From Coccinella septempunctata (Eukaryota; Arthropoda; Insecta; Coleoptera; Coccinellidae), in NCBI RefSeq assembly GCF_907165205.1, contig NC_058191.1, positions 12,650,501 through 12,714,500 of the forward strand: DNA of 64,000 nucleotides, written 5' to 3'. The notes under the pieces were generated by a model that worked only from the letters and a program-made list of their open reading frames with translations, was not told the DNA's origin and made no database searches. A program made the translations under genes and the position numbers. Shown one piece after another: positions 1 through 9,260 of this stretch; position 1 is the stretch's first letter; each line of letters begins with the position of its first letter.

Positions 1-642
1 TCCGTTCAAATTCCGTACATGCACCACCGGCACCGTTGACCGAAATATTATATCTACAGATTCATCCGTTAAGCTGTTTAGCATGCAATTAAATATAAAT
101 CAAACCGATCAAAACCGTCTGAAAATCTGCTTTTTATGAGAGGAATACTAATAAAGGATACTGTTTCACATTTAAACCGAGTACATCCGTCTATTAATCC
201 AATGGATCTAACCAATTTCTATTCTAAACCGAACCGAAATTATTGTACCGTCAATTTAACACCGTCTACCTGGAGAAAACACCGTCTACCTGAAAAAAAA
301 CCCAGAAAAAACCGTTCCAAGAAGAAACGACGCAGATCGGAGAATTTACTGTTAGAAGTTACCCACCTGCAAGTCTCATGCCGGATCCGAGAGTCCCAAC
401 GTCAGTGCACCCGGGTCAGGAGGGTAAACCAATCCATTGAGCCCCCACGTCGAATTGTCGGAGGCTCTCCACCTGTTGCAACTTCCGAGAACCCTGGTTA
501 ACCTACAAAACCATGATGGAATTCCAACATCCGCTAAACACAATTCAAATTGGGTACTCACCGGGAAAATGGAGCATAGCACGTTTCCGACCAGCGATGA
601 AGATGGATTTCCACATAGAGAAAGAAGATTTTCCACCACAAT
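1..642. other. unassigned leading segment
   Basis: No gene is supported here. Short open frames exist on both strands but show no recognisable domain and have an odd Arg/Lys/Pro-rich composition. A short imperfect direct repeat (aacaccgtctacctg) occurs twice near 260-290. The segment may be relic transposon or ordinary intergenic DNA. Confidence 0.4.
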
Positions 643-927
643 AATCGATTTCAAGCGAATAACCTGGTCATCATTGGTAATTACCAACAATAACCAACTG
701 CATTCAAGCGCTAGCGCTTTTGGTCATTGCGGGTTATAATACGTGACGTCATGAACTAGCCCTTCAATGTCATCATTTTGGACCGCAGATAACCGTAGAT
801 AATCATACTCGAGAGCTGGGTTAAACTTCTGGTTATTGAAGTGAGGTTAGAAGTTGTGAAGGGACATAACCAAGGGCAAAACCAGCAATAACCGCGGTTT
901 TAATTGGTTATTCGCTTGAAATCGATT
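643..927. mobile_element. MITE-like TIR element, copy K1
   Basis: A ~285-bp non-coding unit opens with aatcgatttcaagcgaataa and closes with its reverse complement, giving ~22-bp terminal inverted repeats. A related copy lies at 40320-40609, so it is a dispersed family. The interior is studded with ataacc/ggttat words on both strands. The termini do not match a superfamily I recognise, and no clear target duplication can be separated from the palindromic ends. Confidence 0.75.
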
Positions 928-1232
928 AATAATTGTACACCCACATCGTGTACCGGCGTACCGTCCTCGAACCCGTCCACGAGACCGCGGAACGAAATGG
1001 CGGAGACACCTGCTCCGAGACAGTTGACGTTTCTGCGTGCGCATTGGAACTACCACTGCCAACCATAGAGGGGAATAGGAACTTCATCGACGAGGTTAAT
1101 TGACTTGTGAATTCGATCCCGAGCACATAGGCGGCGCGAGAGTTAGATCATCATTTCTCGAGGTAGATAGAGTCGTGAAATCAAACTCACTATTTCATCG
1201 TAAGTTAATTTCTTCCGAGGTTAGAGGGGTGT

Positions 1233-1269
1233 AATGAATTCGAATTTTCTGAGAAAATTGGAATTCATT
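1233..1269. repeat. near-perfect hairpin
   Basis: Inverted arms of ~17 nt (aatgaattcgaattttc against its complement with one mismatch) flank a 3-nt loop. Nothing nearby assigns it a role. Confidence 0.6.
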
Positions 1270-1507
1270 TTAGTGCATTCCTTTCATTTCACATTTCCGC
1301 CTTTAAAAATATTTAATTCAATGCATTCATTTCGATAAACAGAGTAAATGTAAAAAACCGTTTATCTGTGTTTAACGTTGTTTTTCTTGCATGCCGTTGA
1401 AGATTTCGACGTTTTTCTGATGTTGATATGCGATAAACCGGAGCTGACGACGTTTTTTACTCTTGTCGCATTCTGGAATTTTCAGATTTTCAACGTGTGG
1501 GGAATTT

Positions 1508-1540
1508 GCTATAAAAGCAGATTTTCCCCCGCGACAGTCT
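1508..1540 (+). promoter_or_regulatory. possible TATA/initiator promoter
   Basis: A gctataaaagcag box is followed about 25 nt later by a cagtc initiator-like motif and a pyrimidine run, the spacing expected of an RNA polymerase II core promoter. No convincing ORF follows, so it may belong to a retroelement LTR or be fortuitous. Confidence 0.3.
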
Positions 1541-1868
1541 TTTTTTTCTCTTCGATTCTTTATAGTGAATAACCTTTGATTACCTGTGTTTACGACGAGC
1601 CGTTCAACAAATTTTTAGTTCGAGACGTTTTATTAGAGTAAATTTCGTTTTGCGAGGTTTAGTGCTTTTGAAAGTAATTTTTATTTTCGTTTTCCGCTAG
1701 TGCTTTGCAGTAAAGGTCGTAAAGGAGGTAGGTCTCCGTCTATACCGTTCAGTTTCTTTATTAGACCTATACCGGTTATTTCTTTGACACTGCTGTACTG
1801 TATCGCTTTCTGTTTGGCTATCTTTTACCGTATTTTACCCTGTTCCGCGAGTCTGACTTTTCCTTCGC

Positions 1869-2006
1869 TATCAGTCATGGAGCGTAAGCCCTTGGGGTAG
1901 TGAAGAGGAAGTCCCGTCAACCTCCTGTTCACGTTTCCGCGTCATAATTGTTGAAATAGAAATCTCTTCTTTTCTATCAGTCATGGAGCGTAAGCCCTCG
2001 GGGTAG
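1869..2006. repeat. direct repeat pair (32 bp)
   Basis: A 32-bp sequence beginning tatcagtcatggagcgtaag occurs at 1869-1900 and 1975-2006 with one mismatch. The second copy is followed closely by an aataaaa polyadenylation-like word. This could be part of a retroelement terminal repeat. Confidence 0.55.
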
Positions 2007-2303
2007 AGAATAAAAGTCTCGAGTATATCCGGCCTGGTTGTTGTTTCTTTTATTTTTGGAGAAATATAAATAATTAAATCCCGATACCGTATAGCAAGTC
2101 ATTTCATTTCGGTTGGCGCATTTTATTGAACAACCTTTGATTTTTCACTGTTCTGTACCCGGTATAAACTTTATGAAGTGCTCGTGATCGGATCGAATTT
2201 CCAGAATGTATGTTTGCCGATCGATTCGCTCATATTTCATACCTACACATATTTCCATTGTTTATATAATCATTTTCCGAAGGTGTGAACAAACTGGTAC
2301 ATA

Positions 2304-2490
2304 ATTTAATTTTGACTACTTCGTTACCTCTACCACCCTAGATATCAGCGAACTCTGTCTCCGACTAGCAGCTACTCTGGTAGGTTTGCTATTCTTCCTA
2401 ATGAAAAGAATAACTGCCGCTCGAGATAAGTTTCTCCGAGGAAACCACGTTACAAGGTCTTCGAATGCCTTCAATTCGGTTTGCCAGAAC
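2304..2490 (-). pseudogene. Ty3/gypsy pol fragment (after protease)
   Basis: On the minus strand this frame continues directly from the fragment at 7316-7457 if LINE A and one copy of its target duplication are disregarded. The junction encodes EEFWQTELKAFEDL, resembling the linker that precedes reverse transcriptase in gypsy elements. Beyond that point recognisable similarity is lost, and no RT motifs follow before about 2300, so RT, RNase H and integrase are missing. It is read as part of the same element as the gag/protease relic at 11621-13715. Assignment rests on context plus the short linker match. Confidence 0.5.
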
Positions 2491-2500
2491 TCTTCCAGTC
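2491..2500. repeat. LINE A target-site duplication, 3' side
   Basis: tcttccagtc abuts the poly(A) tract of LINE A and is repeated exactly at 7306-7315 beside its 5' end. Confidence 0.9.
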
Positions 2501-2766
2501 TTTTTTTTTTTTTTTTTTTGGTGTAGCAGGGGGAAAATCTGCAAACAGACGAACACACCCTCTGCTGAGGGGGAACAGTGTGGGGATTCTCACTCTCTGA
2601 GCTCGAGACCCACTAAAAACCCTTAACTGCTTCTTCATAGGTTCCGGGCATTTTGCCTATTAACCAGTTGACTCTTATGGTTTCTGGACTCTCACACGAT
2701 CATAGTCGTGTTGATAGTTGTATGCTGCCTATAGCTTTTATTGGTTAAGCTCTTCTTTGGTTACAT

Positions 2767-5475
2767 TTAAATCCTTAACTGATCTCTCGGTCTTCGGTGG
2801 TAGGTTCTTGACCTTCTAGCTTCTTCTGTTGGATCGTAGTCGACTAATCTTCGTAGTTCCTCATTTGGATGTTGTTTGGCTTTGTCGAATATCCTTTCCG
2901 CCTTTCTCTTCATAAATTCTGTAACTGGTTCCCATTCCAAGTCCTTGTAGATTTGTTTGTTCCTAACAAACCAGGGTACGTCCATCGCCATTCTAAGGAG
3001 TTTATTCTCAGTGGCCTGTATTCTCTTGATGTGGGTCTTGGCTGCGAAGCCCCATGCCGCCGATCCATATGTGAGTTGTAGTCGCGCAATAGTTTTAATC
3101 ATCGTCAACTTGATGTTCTTATTCATATGACTTCTTCTGCCTATGAGTGGATAAAGTTTACTCATTGCGGCTTTTGTTTTATCAACAGCACATTTAATGT
3201 GGTTTTTCCATGTAAGTCCTCTGTCAAGCGTCACTCCTAGGTATGTTGCTTCATTTTTCCATTCAACCTCTTGTCCATCAACTTCAAGGTTTTCTTCCAT
3301 CCTCAATCTTCTCTTTTGCAGTAATATTGCTTGAGTCTTTCTTCCATTGATTTGGATTTTCCATTTGATGCACCATTTGAGTAATTCATCTATGGCTTCC
3401 TGCAGTCTCCGGTGTATGATCTCTGGGCGTCGATGTCTGAACGCTATTCCTGTGTCATCTGCGTACAAGGTGAGCATATTCCTAGCATTCTTCGGGATAT
3501 CATAAACGTATATTACGTAAAGCAGAGGTCCAAGTACCGATCCTTGTGGCACTCCCGCTTCCAATTGTCTGGTTTGAGAGGTTGCTCCATCTATCTTCAC
3601 ATAAAAGTTTCTATTCCTCAGATAGTTCCTTATAATCTTGCATAGCTTGGTCGAATATCCTGCTTTTTTCATCTTGTAGATTAGGCCTTCGTGCCATACT
3701 CTATCAAAAGCTCTCTCGATATCCATCAGAACTAATCCTGTGGCCTGTTTTGTCTGCATTCCTTCGGTGACGTATTCTATGAGCCGTAGTAATTGGAGTT
3801 CAGTCGAGTGTTCTCGTCGAAATCCAAATTGTTCGGGTGGGATTATCTTCAACATTTCTGTTTCCTCATTCAGCCTTTTGGCGATAACCCTCTCGACGAC
3901 TTTTCCTAGTGCTGATAGTAGGCTGATTGGTCTATAATTTTGAGGAAATTTCCGTTCCTTTCCAGGCTTGTTGAAAACTATCATTTCTGCAGTTTTCCAT
4001 CTCTTTGGGTAGTATTCGGTCCTCATCACTCCGTTTGTTATATTCGTCAAGGCTGCTATTCCTTTTCTAGGCAATTTCTTCAACATATAATTCGTTATCC
4101 TATCTTCTCCCGGTGCTTTCCGGTTTTTCAGTTTCATTATGGTCTCTTTGATTTCTGTTGGTGAAGCCGGTTTTGGAATGATTTCGGTTTCCGGTGGTTT
4201 CATCATCAGTTCTTCGTTTGCCTCCACTTCTTCTTCTAGATCTTCATTGTCATCATCATTTCTGTAATTTATTCTGGCTTCTCTCTCAATTGAGTCGGCA
4301 AGTGCTTCGGCTTTTTCAAGTCTCGTATATACCATTCCGTTTGCTCCATGCAGTGGAGGTATAACTGTCTGTTCTCGTCGTAAGCGTTTTTGCATTTTCC
4401 AAGCCGAGTGATCTATTGTATTCAGTTCCCTTAATCTCTGGTGCCATCTGTTATTACGCAGTTCTGTTAAAGCATTTTTCAATATCTGACTATGCTTATT
4501 CAGTTTCTTCTTGTCTTCTTCTCTTTTTGTTGTTCTGTAGATTTTCCTGAGTCTTCTGTTCTTTTTTATAAGTTCCTTTATATCCCTTGGCGTATCTCCA
4601 TGTAAATGTTTCGGAATTGGTTTCCTTATTCTCTTGGTGCTTTCTTCATAGGCTTCTTTTATATGATTTTCCAATTTTTCAACTGCTTCATCTAATTCAT
4701 CCTGGGTGTTTATTTGGGGAATTTCCCTGATTTTCTCCTGAAGTAAATTCTTATATTTCTCCCAGTCTGTGCGATCCTTGGTTTGTGTCTCTTCTTCGTT
4801 TCTTGGGCCATGTCCCACTATGAATTCTATGGGATTGTGGTCTGAAGTTCCGTCTTCTATTGTATCAATGTTGATTTCTTCAGTGATGTCTTTCATTACG
4901 ACAATGTCCAGTACATCGGGTAGTCCATTTACTCTTGGTATGTAGGTCGGTATATCAGGTCCTATCACAACTGCATTAAGTTTTTCAGCATAAATCTTCA
5001 GTCTTCTCCCGTTTGTATTTTCCACCCTACTGTTCCATTCCTGCGATTTGCAGTTAAGATCACCAATTATGATTTTCGGGTGTCTTCCTTCTAGTAGCAT
5101 TTTTAGATCCTCTTCCAGCATGTCCTTATCCGGTGATTTATAAGTTGAAATAATCTTCACTTGCCCTCGATTAGTATTCACAATAATCGATATTGCTTCT
5201 ACTTCTTGTCCATTGAATATTTGGTCGAAATGGTGATCCATATTCCTTCTAGCCAGTATAGCAACGCCACCTGTGCTGTTAGGTCTATCATTTCTGTAAA
5301 TATCGTAATTGGGAAATGCTATCCGAACGTTGGGGTTAAGTCTCGTTTCTTGGAGAGCTATGACATCCGGTCTCTTCTCTTCAATCAGTTCTTCGAATTC
5401 TGATCTGCGGGCTCTCAATCCTTCGACGTTCCAAGAGACGATTATGAGATTGTTCTTTATCGTCGTGTCAGCCAT
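2767..5475 (-). CDS. LINE A ORF2: endonuclease-reverse transcriptase
   Basis: This 902-aa protein makes the element's target nick and copies its RNA into DNA at the break. An N-terminal exonuclease-endonuclease-phosphatase fold (about aa 1-220) shows SWNVEGLR, LQETR, GDLNCKS near aa 138 and SDHNPI near aa 209. The reverse transcriptase (about aa 430-720) shows KAPGEDRI, DIERAFDRVWHEG, GVPQGSVLGPLL and the catalytic YADD near aa 672. The C-terminal region carries TYLGVTLDRGLTW and a basic tail. Length and order fit the Jockey clade. The ATG overlaps the ORF1 stop as TAATG, suggesting termination-reinitiation. No frameshift or stop is visible. Confidence 0.95.
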   Translation of the reverse strand: MADTTIKNNLIIVSWNVEGLRARRSEFEELIEEKRPDVIALQETRLNPNVRIAFPNYDIYRNDRPNSTGGVAILARRNMDHHFDQIFNGQEVEAISIIVNTNRGQVKIISTYKSPDKDMLEEDLKMLLEGRHPKIIIGDLNCKSQEWNSRVENTNGRRLKIYAEKLNAVVIGPDIPTYIPRVNGLPDVLDIVVMKDITEEINIDTIEDGTSDHNPIEFIVGHGPRNEEETQTKDRTDWEKYKNLLQEKIREIPQINTQDELDEAVEKLENHIKEAYEESTKRIRKPIPKHLHGDTPRDIKELIKKNRRLRKIYRTTKREEDKKKLNKHSQILKNALTELRNNRWHQRLRELNTIDHSAWKMQKRLRREQTVIPPLHGANGMVYTRLEKAEALADSIEREARINYRNDDDNEDLEEEVEANEELMMKPPETEIIPKPASPTEIKETIMKLKNRKAPGEDRITNYMLKKLPRKGIAALTNITNGVMRTEYYPKRWKTAEMIVFNKPGKERKFPQNYRPISLLSALGKVVERVIAKRLNEETEMLKIIPPEQFGFRREHSTELQLLRLIEYVTEGMQTKQATGLVLMDIERAFDRVWHEGLIYKMKKAGYSTKLCKIIRNYLRNRNFYVKIDGATSQTRQLEAGVPQGSVLGPLLYVIYVYDIPKNARNMLTLYADDTGIAFRHRRPEIIHRRLQEAIDELLKWCIKWKIQINGRKTQAILLQKRRLRMEENLEVDGQEVEWKNEATYLGVTLDRGLTWKNHIKCAVDKTKAAMSKLYPLIGRRSHMNKNIKLTMIKTIARLQLTYGSAAWGFAAKTHIKRIQATENKLLRMAMDVPWFVRNKQIYKDLEWEPVTEFMKRKAERIFDKAKQHPNEELRRLVDYDPTEEARRSRTYHRRPRDQLRI

Positions 5476-6872
5476 TAAATATTCTTAATAATTTGCTGCA
5501 TCTTCTTCTCAATCTCTTTCTCCAGATTCTGCATCATCGTGCTGAGGAGGTTTTTCGTGAACTTATCCAGTTCCTCAGTGATTCCAGAAATTCCTTTTCT
5601 GGTTTCGGCTTTTTTGACGGTTTTTGCCTTTTCCGTCTTTTTCTCTGGTTTCTTCGTCTCTTTGACTGCTTTGGTTGGAGTTTCCTGGGGTTTCTTCACT
5701 TCCGAAGAGTTTGGGGATGGCCTCGGTGTATTTTCTGTTGGCCTCGAGCTGGTCTGGTTCGATCTTGGCGATCTCTTGGTCTTTTTAGTGACCAATTTCC
5801 ATTCGCTACATCCCTTGTAGCTGGCTGGATGTCCTTGCTCTCCACAGAGAACACAAGAGGCATTTCGCTCCTCGTTCTCCCTGGTAAGCGTACACTCCTT
5901 GGAGCTGTGATTACCGGAGCATTTCACGCACCTCCATGGAAAAGTGCACTTACTTTGGGCATGTCCATATCGCTGACAGCGGTAACATTGTCCAGGCCCG
6001 GTCGTCCTTCTCTTCGGTTCAACAACACAGTTCATGTTGTAGAGCCTTCTCACCTCGAAGATACCCTTATTCTGGGTTTTAACCAGCAATAAGGGCATCG
6101 GATTTTTTGTTTTATTTGAGGTCATCCTTATGACCTCAGCATCGACGATCCCTTGATCCTTGAGGTCGTCAAGGATCGTCGGGATATCTGCGTCCAGCGG
6201 TAGGTATCTCACTACCGCGTAAATTTTCTTCTCCTCTTCTCGTTGGAGAGTGTAAAACTCTCTGTTGATTTTGTGGAGGAATTCAGTCATCCTTCGATGA
6301 TCTTGTGGGGTTTGTGGGACGACCCTAATTCCGTCCTTCACAGTAGTCGCTCTGCTGTAATTTATTCCGTTTCGCATTAACGCGTTGGAAATTGACGTCC
6401 ATTCGGACGTACCTCTCAGGGTAACTGGGGGGATTTTTTCTTTTCTCTCCACTGGAGTGGTTTTCTCTTGGGCTGGGGTTTCCAAGACTCTTTTCTTGTT
6501 TGTATCTTCATTGGACGAGGAGCTATCCTTTCTCACTCTTTTGGCGGGTGGGGAAATTTTGGTTTGAGGGGTTTTGACCACCTCCATCTTCTGTTTTTGA
6601 ACCGGTAAGTTCACTTCTTGGACATTTTTCAAAATAATGTTCTTCTTGAGTGCTTTGGAGTAAGGACTCTCCTTATTTCCCTCCTGCAACTCGCGCCTCT
6701 CCCTGAGATTTTTAATCTCAGCAACTAAGCTAGATACGCATCTATCTAACTCATTCACCCTCGCTTTCAAACTTGCGTTCTCCTCTCTCAAAATACCGTG
6801 TTCGGACACGACATTAGCGATTTCTGGCGCGTCTTCTTCCATTACGGAATCGCAGTCCGAATGGCCAGACAT
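5475..6872 (-). CDS. LINE A ORF1: gag-like nucleic-acid-binding protein
   Basis: A 465-aa Jockey-type gag protein that would package element RNA. The N terminus is acidic, then forms a Leu-heptad coiled coil (about aa 25-62, NASLKARVNELDRCVSSLVA) suited to self-association. A Lys/Ser-rich linker follows, then a conserved domain (about aa 150-270) of the kind that precedes zinc knuckles in insect Jockey gags. Three Cys-rich knuckles lie at about aa 295-355 (CYRCQRYGHAQSKC, CVKCSGNHSSKEC, CVLCGEQGHPASYKGC). The C terminus is strongly basic and ends in a short amphipathic helix. It is open throughout and directly upstream of ORF2. Confidence 0.93.
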   Translation of the reverse strand: MSGHSDCDSVMEEDAPEIANVVSEHGILREENASLKARVNELDRCVSSLVAEIKNLRERRELQEGNKESPYSKALKKNIILKNVQEVNLPVQKQKMEVVKTPQTKISPPAKRVRKDSSSSNEDTNKKRVLETPAQEKTTPVERKEKIPPVTLRGTSEWTSISNALMRNGINYSRATTVKDGIRVVPQTPQDHRRMTEFLHKINREFYTLQREEEKKIYAVVRYLPLDADIPTILDDLKDQGIVDAEVIRMTSNKTKNPMPLLLVKTQNKGIFEVRRLYNMNCVVEPKRRTTGPGQCYRCQRYGHAQSKCTFPWRCVKCSGNHSSKECTLTRENEERNASCVLCGEQGHPASYKGCSEWKLVTKKTKRSPRSNQTSSRPTENTPRPSPNSSEVKKPQETPTKAVKETKKPEKKTEKAKTVKKAETRKGISGITEELDKFTKNLLSTMMQNLEKEIEKKMQQIIKNI

Positions 6873-7305
6873 TTTAGAATCTAATTAATAATTACTTTGC
6901 TACTCAAAGAAATTGGAAATAAAATTTTTCAAGACAAAAAAAAATGTATCTCATGCATAAAAACAAAACGGCTCATCAAAAATTCTCTACGCTATGAGAA
7001 AAATCAGAAAGAAAGATACGAAAAATAAGCTCACCTGATGTTTTCTGCAGTACCAACGAGAAAAAAATCCCTGGACACTTAGAATGAACACCAACTTTGA
7101 AAATTTTAACGAATTAAAATTCCGATAACAAATATAGAACCTACAAAAACTCCACAGACGGAATCAAATATTCCGTAGCTTTGTTAGTGAGCACTTTCAC
7201 CTCCGCTTTCACTTTTACGGCACTGTGACTTTCTCGTCCGCTTTCTCTTTTATAGCACTAGGAGCACTGTAGCACGTCTTCTCCTGTCAAGCGATTGACT
7301 CGGAA

Positions 7306-7315
7306 TCTTCCAGTC
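7306..7315. repeat. LINE A target-site duplication, 5' side
   Basis: Exact repeat of tcttccagtc at 2491-2500. With the poly(A) opposite, it marks target-primed insertion in minus orientation. Confidence 0.9.
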
Positions 7316-7457
7316 GGACTTTCTCTTCTCCACTCAGGGTCGTCAAAAGCGGTCCTATCACATGTAACTGTCCTCGGTTCTTTGATTCACTGGGATGGGC
7401 TTGGATAGACCTCCCATTCAGGAAACATTCGGCGGTTTGCAGGTTGATTGAAAAATT
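7316..7457 (-). pseudogene. Ty3/gypsy pol fragment between LINEs A and B
   Basis: The minus strand reads NFSINLQTAECFLNG followed by LLTTLSGEEKVRLEEF, typical of the stretch joining the end of a gypsy protease to reverse transcriptase. The preceding protease end (GMDILRTH) lies beyond LINE B at about 11625, and the following codons lie beyond LINE A at about 2490. The 142-bp island is thus a piece of one gypsy element split twice. Confidence 0.65.
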
Positions 7458-7900
7458 CATTCCGAGTCATTCGCTTGACAAGAGAAGACGTGCTACAGTG
7501 CTCCTAGTGCTATAAAAGAGAAAGCGGACGAGAAAGTCGAAGTGTCACAGTGCCGTAAAAGAGAAAGCGGAGGTGAAAGTGCCCACTAACCAAGCTACGG
7601 AATATTTGATTCCGTCTGTGAAGTTTGTGTAGGTTCTATATTTGTTATCGGAATTTTAATTCGTTAAAGTTTTTAAAGTTGGTGTTCATCCTAAGTGTCC
7701 AGAGAATTTTTTTTTCTCGTTGGTACTGCAGAAAACATCAGGTGAACTTATTTTTCGTATCTCTTTTCTGATTTTTATCATAGCGTATAAAACATTCGGC
7801 TTTATACCATAGTTTTATATTAGACTATTTTAGTGAAGATTTCTGAATATTTTATTATTTTCGAATTGTTTGACATTTTGAGATTTTTTATTATAAAACC

Positions 7901-9118
7901 ATGTCGGAAACCTCAGATAATGAGGGTTCCCACATGGAAGCGACCGATGTTGAAGAGTTCAGCGAAGGCGAACACGAGGAGCTTGTAAAGCTCAGAGAAG
8001 AAAATGGGCAGTTGAAAGCTCAAATAGTCAAACTGACTGAAACTGTGTCACAGTTGGTCGGTGAGATGCGCCTCTTGAGGGAGGAAATGACCCGCAATAA
8101 TATGACGAAATCTCCCACTTACGCCGCAATCACAAAGCCGGTAGCGGGTTCCAAGAATAATCCCCTTATAGGAATTGTTTCACAACCCGAAACAAGGAAA
8201 AATGATTCAACGCAGGTCGCGAAGGCCCCAAACACGCCCCTAACTAAACGCGCGCGAAAAGAAAGCTCCTCTTCTGATAAGGAGACTGTCAAGAAAGCAA
8301 CGGAAGTGCCTAAAAGAGATAAAATTCCACCCATCACGATGATGGGCACCTCAGATTGGGTAGAGATATCTAAAGCTCTCTACACAAAAAGGATAAATTA
8401 CAACCGTGCAACTACAGTTAAAGACGGTATAAAAATCATCGCGTCAACCGTAGATGATTTTAGAATAATCACTACATTCTTCGAGCAGCATGGTAAAGAA
8501 TTTTTTACCTACCAAATGGAGGAGGAGAAGAAGATATATGCCGTAATTAGGCATTTACCAATCGACGCTGATCTTGCGTTGATTAAGGACGACCTGATAT
8601 TCCAGGGAATAACAGACGCTGAGGTGTCCAGAATGACATCGAACAAGACCAAGAAACCAATACCTGGTTAAAACCCAGAAAAAGGAAATATTCGAAGTGA
8701 AGCGACTCTAAAACCTCTGTATTGTAGTTGAACATTAAAAGAGGCCTGAAAGTCCATGCCAGTGCTTTAGGTGCCAAAGGTACGGTACGGGCATGCACGA
8801 AACAAATGCTCCTTCCCGTGGAGATGCGTGAAGGGCTCAGGAAGCCACAGCAGCAATGACTGCACACTCACCAGAAAAGGTGAAGAGAGAAATGCCACAT
8901 GCGTCTTATGTGGAGAAGAGGGCCATCCAGCTAGCTACAAAGGATGTAGCGAGTTCAAGTTGGTGACCAGAAAGAAAAATTCCCGAAAATCAGTTGAACA
9001 GAAAAAGAAGGTAACAAAAACAACAACTTCTGAACAAAAAATTCAGGAAGTAGCGAAGACCCAACCTACAGAGCAGGAAAAGAAGAGGGAGACTTCAAAA
9101 CCCGTCCAGAAGTTGTGA
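7901..9118 (+). pseudogene. LINE B ORF1 (gag-like), broken
   Basis: Starts MSETSDNEGSHMEATD, with a coiled coil near aa 28-65, the pre-knuckle domain, then zinc knuckles (CVLCGEEGHPASYKGC) in another frame. The frame first closes at 8669-8671, just after KKPIPG, where LINE C continues. A second stop (gaacattaa, about 8730) and a frameshift at ggtacggtacgggcatg (about 8780) are shared with C. The Lys-rich tail is shorter than in C. It cannot make a full-length gag protein. Confidence 0.9.
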
Positions 9119-9260
9119 ACAGTCAACAAGATAAGAAAAAGATATCTGAATCAGCCGATGATTTAGATATCTTCACGGAAAAAATTTTCAACAAGATAAT
9201 GTTGAAAATTGAGAGGGAAATGGAGAAAAAACTCCAAGCATTATTCAGTAAACTGAATTA

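Larger units (their letters stand above)
2501..7305 (-). mobile_element. Full-length Jockey-like LINE A
   Basis: A 4.8-kb non-LTR retrotransposon. On the minus strand it has a ~430-bp 5'UTR, two open ORFs, a 3'UTR and a 19-nt poly(A) (T run at 2501-2519), bounded by a perfect 10-bp target duplication. Its 5' end (attccgagtc) matches the 5' ends of LINEs B and C. Its 3'UTR closes with the same cagattttccccctgctaca before poly(A) as B, C and D. Intact ORFs and a clean TSD indicate recent insertion. It interrupts the older minus-strand gypsy relic and shares its family with fragments D and H. Confidence 0.95.

Noticed and set aside
136..501. 121-codon open frame near the left edge
   Set aside because: Basic, low-complexity composition, no domain, no splice or start context, and overlapping frames on both strands.
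376..739. Overlapping frames on both strands around the K1 element
   Set aside because: They run into a non-coding TIR repeat and have no recognisable content.
1378..1900. Phe/Leu-rich short frames resembling membrane peptides
   Set aside because: The hydrophobicity reflects T-rich DNA. No homology, and the segment has LTR-like promoter and repeat features instead.
5493..6092. 199-codon plus-strand frame opposite LINE A ORF1
   Set aside because: Antisense shadow of the gag-like gene, whose zinc knuckles and coiled coil are clear on the minus strand.
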